Shown here: positions 59,201 through 64,000 of the stretch, one piece after another
Position numbering within the stretch: the stretch's first letter is position 1
Layout: the number at the start of each line of letters is the position of its first letter
Source of the DNA: Onthophagus taurus
Lineage: Eukaryota > Arthropoda > Insecta > Coleoptera > Scarabaeidae
Assembly: GCF_036711975.1 (NCBI RefSeq)
Contig: NC_091967.1
Span: 5,022,001-5,086,000, forward strand
DNA: 64,000 bases
Reading direction: 5' to 3'
Notes under the pieces: model-generated
Told to the model about the DNA's origin: nothing
Database searches by the model: none
The model's input: only the letters and a program-made list of their open reading frames with translations
Position numbers and translations under genes: made by a program

Positions 59201-60548
59201 ATTTTCTTTCATCAGGGACTTGAATGAATGCACATTGAGCTTCACGGTAACCTTTAAATATTCTTAATGCAATCCCTTTATGGGTATCTACTAAAATAAC
59301 TCTTCCTAAACTATCAGAAATTGCAGCTAATTTTTTATCAGGCGATAAAATAACATTTGTTGCAACTCGACGTAAATCACAAAGACCAAATCTACAGGCC
59401 ATTGATTCTGATGGCAGTAATGTTACTGAAGATTGCTTATCTACGGTAGTTTTTGTACCAGTAAGCCATCCTCTAATTTAAAATTAAATTATAATCAAAA
59501 ATTTGTTTTCTTAGACACCTTTTGTTACTTACGGTAAAGCAGATTTAACTTTATTAGCTAAAGCTTTTGCTACATCACTTAAAACAGGTTGAGCTCCCCC
59601 TTCTAATGCATAATGAAAACCAACATATGGTTTATTACCAACTCCAATAACCAAGTTATTATTAGGTGGTACAGCCCTATACTTTGTATCAAATCCACCA
59701 CAAGTAGAAGCTGTTAAAAGATGATCAAAAGTGTTTGATAAATCTAACCCAACAACAGAAGCATCAGCAACATTATTTTGTTCGACAAAACCCCACTTTT
59801 TTGGATTCATCGCTATATTCAAAGCCTCTGAAGGTGATGATATATTTTTAACTCCTTTAGCCAAATAACTTCTGCAGTTTCTTAGTGTTACAAATAAATT
59901 TTGACCATTAATAACACAAATGTTAGTTGAATATTGAACATAAATTTCTTCTGGTTTTAAATCTCCTGTAATATCCGGTCTGGGACTATGTTGAGATTGA
60001 CATTTAATGCTGATTACAGCTTCATTATGAAATTGTTCTTCTAATAAAAGCATGCAATCTTCTGTGTAAAATCGAATATAACCCGATTGAAATCCCACAG
60101 CTATACATGTCCAATCGGGCCCTACCTAGAATTACATTAATTTTAATTTCATCAATTTTACTTTAAATTAATAGCTTACCTGTGAACTAGTTTGTCCATG
60201 TGACACAACTGGCAAACACAAAACGGACGTAATAACATCATTTTGATCATTCTTCAAAGAACAAGAATCATAAAAATTTGTTAAAGAACTACCAGCGTCC
60301 CATTTTCCAGTCAAAACAAGCAGTCGTTTATCATGCGCGAGTATTAAAAGATCTCCGCACGGCGATAAAGAAATTTCGCACGAATTTAACCAATTTTCGC
60401 CCCCTTTTCAGTAAATAAAAGTTGATCAGACCAAATTTGATTCTTAAACAATATGGTACATACCGTTTGTCGATTCGAATGGAAACAATATTGTTCTTAT
60501 ATCTAATTGATTTACTATGTTTGCACTTAATTTTATTTGGCAAGCCAT
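50215..60548 (-). CDS. RAB3GAP2: RAB3GAP2, non-catalytic subunit of Rab3 GTPase-activating protein
   Basis: Six exons, in order 60548-60464, 60403-60180, 60125-59533, 59472-58281, 52138-50423 and 50364-50215, encode 1319 aa; the human protein is about 1390. The N-terminal beta-propeller-like region carries the family signatures PDWTCIAVGFQSGYIRFYTE, KKWGFVEQNN, YVGFHYALEGGAQPVLSD, RFGLCDLRR, DSLGRVILVDTHKGIALRI and PFHFALSESNSKRARDMHL. The C-terminal exon is the helical RAB3GAP2 C domain. With RAB3GAP1 it forms the complex that acts on Rab3 and Rab18 in exocytosis, ER shape and lipid-droplet/autophagy control. Five splice junctions close in frame. Introns are about 55-60 bp except intron 4 (52139-58280, 6.1 kb), which is almost entirely transposon. 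The start codon is 726 bp from that of UBXN1, divergent. Confidence 0.96.
52200..53890 (+). pseudogene. Degraded LINE reverse transcriptase, antisense in RAB3GAP2 intron
   Basis: Successive frames on + carry REISLLNPSYQIYAKILL, LPDGQADIKKGRGAIAKF, YAINLKAAFDKVDMEKLW (RT fingers and motif A), then AYADDMAVRL (catalytic YADD), then GLEVNAAKTKMMKFCKGG and a tail TPGCVVREEVKVDEMRVEAG. At least three frameshifts and a stop break it. No RNase H is seen. It is a different LINE lineage from the other two in the window, with the NREL-KKGGKLYA signature common in insect genomes. It is more purine-rich and less AT-rich than its surroundings. Open frames on the opposite strand here are shadows. Confidence 0.85.
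53908..58094. mobile_element. Foldback element F, TA-flanked, split by a nested LINE
   Basis: It starts TA/CAGGGTGTCTCACGTAAC and ends GTTACGTGGGACACCCTG/TA. The inner arms are inverted: GCACGATTACTCTTTAGATG at about 54075 is repeated reversed near 55020, and TATGTTGACTTTCAT at about 54025 reversed near 55170. Without the LINE at 55253-57979 the element is about 1.46 kb. No transposase frame was found; frames at 53887-54456 and 54740-55039 are arm translations. Confidence 0.83.
55253..57979 (+). mobile_element. 5'-truncated RNase H-bearing LINE with 7-bp target duplication
   Basis: The target duplication ATGGTCT lies at 55246-55252 and 57980-57986; the tail is a (TGTAA)n run at about 57955-57979. 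The coding part is the ORF2 remainder after the endonuclease. It holds RT with FRPISLTSFLLKTLEK, CAFLDIEGAFNNA, QQGGVLSPLL and QAYADDIVVM, then a thumb YLGVILDKTLSWNGHL. RNase H follows with YTDGSKTPEG, FQAEVFAID, FSDSQAALQAL and GHSGVAGNEAADKLAR, then the CRLCAEEAETVEHVLCHC knuckle. One in-frame stop (55699-55701, where a TGG would fit) and one frameshift near 56600 inactivate it. It is I/R1-group by domain content. Precise insertion in element F restores that arm when removed. Confidence 0.9.
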
Positions 60549-61274
60549 AATAAATTTTACGGTTGACAAACTATTTTTAACATATTTTCAAGGATTTCAT
60601 AAACAATGCAAGAATACTATTTTGGCTATTTTGACATTAATGACAGATGTTTAGGGAAACGTTCAAAAATAATATAAATGTAAATTATTAAATTAATTGA
60701 ATTAATAAATTATAATGTTTTATAATGTGATTGATTATATAAAAATGTTTTTTATAAAAAGTAAATAATCATCGAAAAAACATCCGGATCCATTCCGATA
60801 TTAAATTTGAATAATTTATTTTAAATCATTCATAAATAAGTATGAAACGGTTATTATTTCATAAATAGACCAATAAACTATGTAATTAAACATAAATAAT
60901 TTATTATTTAAACAAAATTTATTTTTATTGTATTTGATTGACAGTTGTAGTAACATGTGTCACCGTTAGATAACGCCACATAACATAGCCTATAATTTAT
61001 GCAGCTCACTCTTAACTATTTTTTAATCAAACGGGGGTGTTTTATTACTTTATTCTACAAAATTGGCTTCACTTTACGCTAAAGTAAGTTCTAAATCGTC
61101 TAACAATCAATTACCAACAATACATTCATCATTTTAATTAATTTTAATCAGTTACAAAACTCATTTTCAATTTCACAATGTGACAGTACAACTTTTTAAA
61201 TATTTATTTATACATTCAATTTATTTATCAATTTCAGTATATTCACTTAAAATTTGCAATTTGTAACCTTCATC
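60549..61274. promoter_or_regulatory. Divergent intergenic region between RAB3GAP2 and UBXN1
   Basis: 726 bp of AT-rich DNA separate the two start codons. A non-coding first exon of UBXN1 is possible, since an acceptor-like TTTCAG lies near 61238. No strong motif was identified. Confidence 0.4.
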
Positions 61275-62335
61275 ATGTCCGAGTTGATAAGCACTTTGGT
61301 TGACATGGGTTTCAGCGAAGCTAAAGCGTACGTAAAAATTGTATTATTTTATTGTTACTTTATTGATTTTTTATTTTTAATAGTAAACTAGCTATAGAAA
61401 AAACGGGTAGTACAGATATACAAGAAGTAATGGAGTGGATATTAAGCAATAAAGAAGAACCTGATGACCATCGAGAAACTCCCGAAGCTGGTGAGGTTCC
61501 TGATTCAATTTCAACACAAGAAATTGTAAAAAAAGAAGAGGAAGAAGAGCAGGTTCAAGCGGCGAAATCAATTAAATGTGAAGAATGTGGGAAACTATTT
61601 AAAACTCAAGAAGAAGTTGAGTTCCATGCTGTTAAATTTGGCCATGGAAAATTTAGTGAATCTATGGATGAAAAGAAACCGTTATCTGAAGAAGAGAAAA
61701 AGGAGCAACTAGCTCGTATTGAAGCAAAGCTAAAACAACGTAGGTTAGAACGTGAAGCGAGAGAAAAACAAGAAGAATTAGAAAGAGAAAAGAATCGAAT
61801 TCGATCTGGTAAAGAAATGTTGGAGGCAAAAAAACGACATGAAGAAATGGAAATTAAAAAGATTGTGGAACAACGTAAAAAAGAGAAGGAAGAGGAACGT
61901 TTAGCAAAACAGAGAATAAGAGAACAAATCGAGCAAGATAAATTGGCTAGGAAAGCTAAATTTGGGGGACAAGTTGAGACTCCTGCTGTAATACCTCAAA
62001 CCCAGCCAATTACTCAAGCCACACCAACTCAACAAAATTACACAGATGTTCGATTACAAATTCGATTAACAAATGGGGGCACTTTAACACAAACTTTTAA
62101 AGCCACTGAACCTCTACAAGCTGTTAGGTTATACATTGAACTGAATCGTACTGATACTACCGGGCCCTTTTCATTAATGACTAATTACCCAAGGAAGATT
62201 TTTGAAGCGGAAGATTATGAAAAACCTTTAAGCTTATTGGGTAAATAAAAAATAAACGATTTAATTTTTGTATAAATTTTTTTATTTTTAGGTTTAGCAC
62301 CGTCCGCTGTTATTATAGTATCCAAAGTTCAATAA
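61275..62335 (+). CDS. UBXN1: UBXN1 (SAKS1-like), UBA-UBX p97/VCP adaptor
   Basis: Exons are 61275-61327, 61384-62240 and 62292-62335, encoding 317 aa. The N-terminal UBA domain (residues 1-40; MSELISTLVDMGFSEAKA joined to KLAIEKTGSTDIQEVMEWIL) binds ubiquitin. A C2H2-type finger follows at about 83-105 (CEECGKLF..EFHAVKFGH), an insertion I recall from fly relatives but not from human UBXN1. A highly charged coiled coil spans about 120-210 and the UBX domain about 230-317 (VRLQIRLTNGGTLTQTF, PRKIFEAEDYEKPLSLLG, LAPSAVIIVSKV), which docks to p97/VCP. Poly(A) signal AATAAA at 62504. It converges on NDUFB11. Confidence 0.96.
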
Positions 62336-62503
62336 TTAGTCATTGGGGAAAATTAAGAAATTTCGTCCTTAATTAAAAAAATTGTTTTTTTACGCATATT
62401 TATATAAAAAAATATAAGACAACTTTACTAAAAGTGCTTATAACTATACATGTTTGTAATTTTGACGCATTTAGAAGATATGGAAATATAAATAACTTAC
62501 TAA

Positions 62504-62528
62504 AATAAAGCTTTGTTTTTATTTTATT
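62504..62528. terminator. Opposed poly(A) signals of UBXN1 and NDUFB11
   Basis: AATAAA on + at 62504-62509 (UBXN1) and on - at 62528-62523 (NDUFB11) are only about 14 bp apart and point at each other. Cleavage 10-30 bases downstream of each would make the two mRNAs overlap at their 3' ends. Confidence 0.6.
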
Positions 62529-62573
62529 TTTAATTACCAATACTTATGTACAATACAGATTTTTTTAATAATT

Positions 62574-63005
62574 TTAAATAATAATTTCAGTATCGCCTAA
62601 TTCTTCATCAGATGGTAACTGAATTTTCTTGGGATCAACCAAGTTTGCATCAACCAAAGGTAATCCTAATTTCTCCCTACGACGCAATTCCAAAAATGCT
62701 TCCCTTTGACTCCAATCTCTCAAGTTATAATCTGGTGTATAAGCCCAGAAGAAACCCCCGAAAACTAAACAAAGTGTTACCGAAAAGAAGAATGTTGAAT
62801 GCATTCCCCTTCGATCCTCCGCTTCATCTTTTCGATCAAAACCATAGGACACCCAATTCTTGGTCGTCACAGACGTAGTCGACTTAGATTCAGCATCAAC
62901 TGTAGCTGTATCGCTGTTCTTTTTTGATGTCGATATGCATCTTTTGTTTATTGTAGGCAAAACTCTTCGAACAATTGAATTTTGAAGGCGAATTACGGCC
63001 GCCAT
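62574..63005 (-). CDS. NDUFB11: NDUFB11 (ESSS), complex I accessory subunit
   Basis: This is a single exon of 143 aa. A basic mitochondrial presequence (MAAVIRLQNSIVRRVLPTIN) is followed by the conserved core NWVSYGFDRKDEAEDRRGMH, one membrane helix at about residues 70-89, and WAYTPDYNLRDWSQREAFLE / GLPLVDANLVDP, the NDUFB11 signature. It sits in the membrane arm of NADH:ubiquinone oxidoreductase. It is co-oriented with COQ10 229 bp upstream. Another mitochondrial respiratory gene as a neighbour is notable but probably coincidental. Confidence 0.96.
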   Translation of the reverse strand: MAAVIRLQNSIVRRVLPTINKRCISTSKKNSDTATVDAESKSTTSVTTKNWVSYGFDRKDEAEDRRGMHSTFFFSVTLCLVFGGFFWAYTPDYNLRDWSQREAFLELRRREKLGLPLVDANLVDPKKIQLPSDEELGDTEIII

Positions 63006-63233
63006 CGCTTTTGATCTCTTTTTAAGAAAGTTTTAGAGGTTAGGTTATGTTGGTTATGTCACCTTTTAAAATGGAGTGGGGATGACGTTTTTAACACAGA
63101 ATCGATTAATGTAAAAAAAAATTTGTTTTAATTTATTTATGTACATGTAATCATTAAAAATAATAAATAAGATCTACTTCCAAGAAAAAAATAAATAAAT
63201 AATAAAGGAATTAAAGTCCAACTTTTCTAATCA

Positions 63234-63936
63234 TCAAGTTTTGACATAAGATAATTCATGAATCGGTATTGACTCAGCTCCATATCGTCTTTTTGCTTCG
63301 GTAAGAAAAGCGGTTTCCATTTGTCCAACTAAAGCGTCAAAAAACATATTAGCTAACTTGAGATGTAGCGTTGATTTGAAACGAAAATCAATGGAGAAGT
63401 CAACGATACTAGATTGCGGATTGCTTTCAATTCCTTCACTGAATTTCCAATACGTTTCTAAATAATCAAATAACCGACCATCTTTGCAAACTGCCCTCAC
63501 CATGTTAGGTTTGCTCAAAGTAACATCAGAAACATAGCTTTCAAAGATTGGGGGAAATCCAATATGTAACACGGCTTTTAAATTTTCGTCACTTTCGCAA
63601 ATGATAGTGGAACCTTTACAAAATGGGACAAATGATTTATAATTAGCAACATCTGAGACAACTGTAAACATTTGTTCCATCGAAAATCTAAAATGACATT
63701 AAAAAATTAAATGACACAAAATTTTCTTAAACATTTTTTACCCCACTAGTTTCCTTCCATGGTGTTTCTTATGCTCATCAGCTTTACTAAAAAAATACCG
63801 TATTTTATCATGTGATTTTCCAATTGATTGTAGTAAAGAACCATTTGTACGCCTTAAAATAAAATTTTTATAAAAAATTAAATAATAAAATTTACACTTA
63901 CAATATTACATTATGTAACACTCTTGAAGTCGTCAT
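63234..63936 (-). CDS. COQ10: COQ10, mitochondrial coenzyme Q-binding START-domain protein
   Basis: Exons in order are 63936-63902, 63852-63742 and 63687-63234, encoding 199 aa. A basic presequence beginning MTTSRVLHNVILRRTNGSLL precedes RKLVGFSMEQMFTVVSDVAN, YKSFVPFCKGSTI and the helix-grip fold ending KLANMFFDALVGQMETAFLT, EAKRRYGAESIPIH. Family members bind ubiquinone in the inner membrane and are needed for its use in respiration. Introns are 49 and 54 bp. The first exon encodes only 11 complete residues. The rest of the window, to 64000, shows only AT-rich upstream DNA. Confidence 0.95.
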
Positions 63937-64000
63937 TATTATCGATATAATTATCTAATATTATTTTTTTTACAGGATTTTAGAGGATATTGTAAAATTA

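Noticed and set aside
50381..60098. Two separate genes at 50.4-52.0 kb and 58.2-60.1 kb
   Set aside because: The halves correspond to the C- and N-terminal parts of RAB3GAP2, and the donor at 58281 and acceptor at 52139 join in phase, so it is one gene with a transposon-filled intron.

Overview
This is nuclear DNA of an insect, most likely a beetle. The window is AT-rich and its genes are split by short GT-AG introns, with canonical AATAAA signals visible at several ends. The gene set includes the Hippo-pathway gene expanded. The beetle assignment is inference from gene content and repeat style. No prokaryotic features, rRNA, tRNA or CRISPR were seen.

Layout: 1-5.3 kb is intergenic, with one transposon end and a satellite array. 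5.3-7.3 kb is a CD98hc-type amino-acid-transporter heavy chain (+). 7.4-14.25 kb is an EF-hand/WD40 protein of the WDR49/WDR64 (CFAP337) family (-), head-to-head with BBS8/TTC8 (+, 14.36-19.37 kb). Both of these are predicted cilium genes and share a 106-bp promoter. 20.1-39.5 kb is expanded (-), whose first coding exon lies 16 kb from the rest. 39.6-49.6 kb is a gene-free stretch of transposons that probably also holds the expanded promoter. 49.6-49.9 kb is a small Rap1/TERF2IP-like Myb protein (+). 50.2-60.5 kb is RAB3GAP2 (-), with a 6.1-kb intron packed with nested transposons. 61.3-63.9 kb is a compact housekeeping cluster: UBXN1 (+), NDUFB11 (-) and COQ10 (-).

Exon chains were traced by hand through splice sites and every multi-exon CDS closes in frame: CD98hc 640 aa, WDR49-like 1049 aa, BBS8 451 aa, expanded 1024 aa, RAB3GAP2 1319 aa, UBXN1 317 aa and COQ10 199 aa. 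Splice coordinates may be off by a base or two.

Non-genic content is dominated by non-autonomous DNA elements with long inverted arms. Four families flanked by TA dinucleotides have CAGGGTG-like ends and two types are flanked by TTAA. Three LINE remnants are also present. The main novelties are: four foldback families with a common end signature, one carrying a 173-bp tandem array; a 0.9-kb copy of that array flanked by ~195-bp direct repeats; an AABB higher-order satellite; a duplicated exon fragment inside its own gene; a shared ciliary promoter with an X-box-like site; and a cluster of Scalloped/TEAD-type motifs upstream of expanded.
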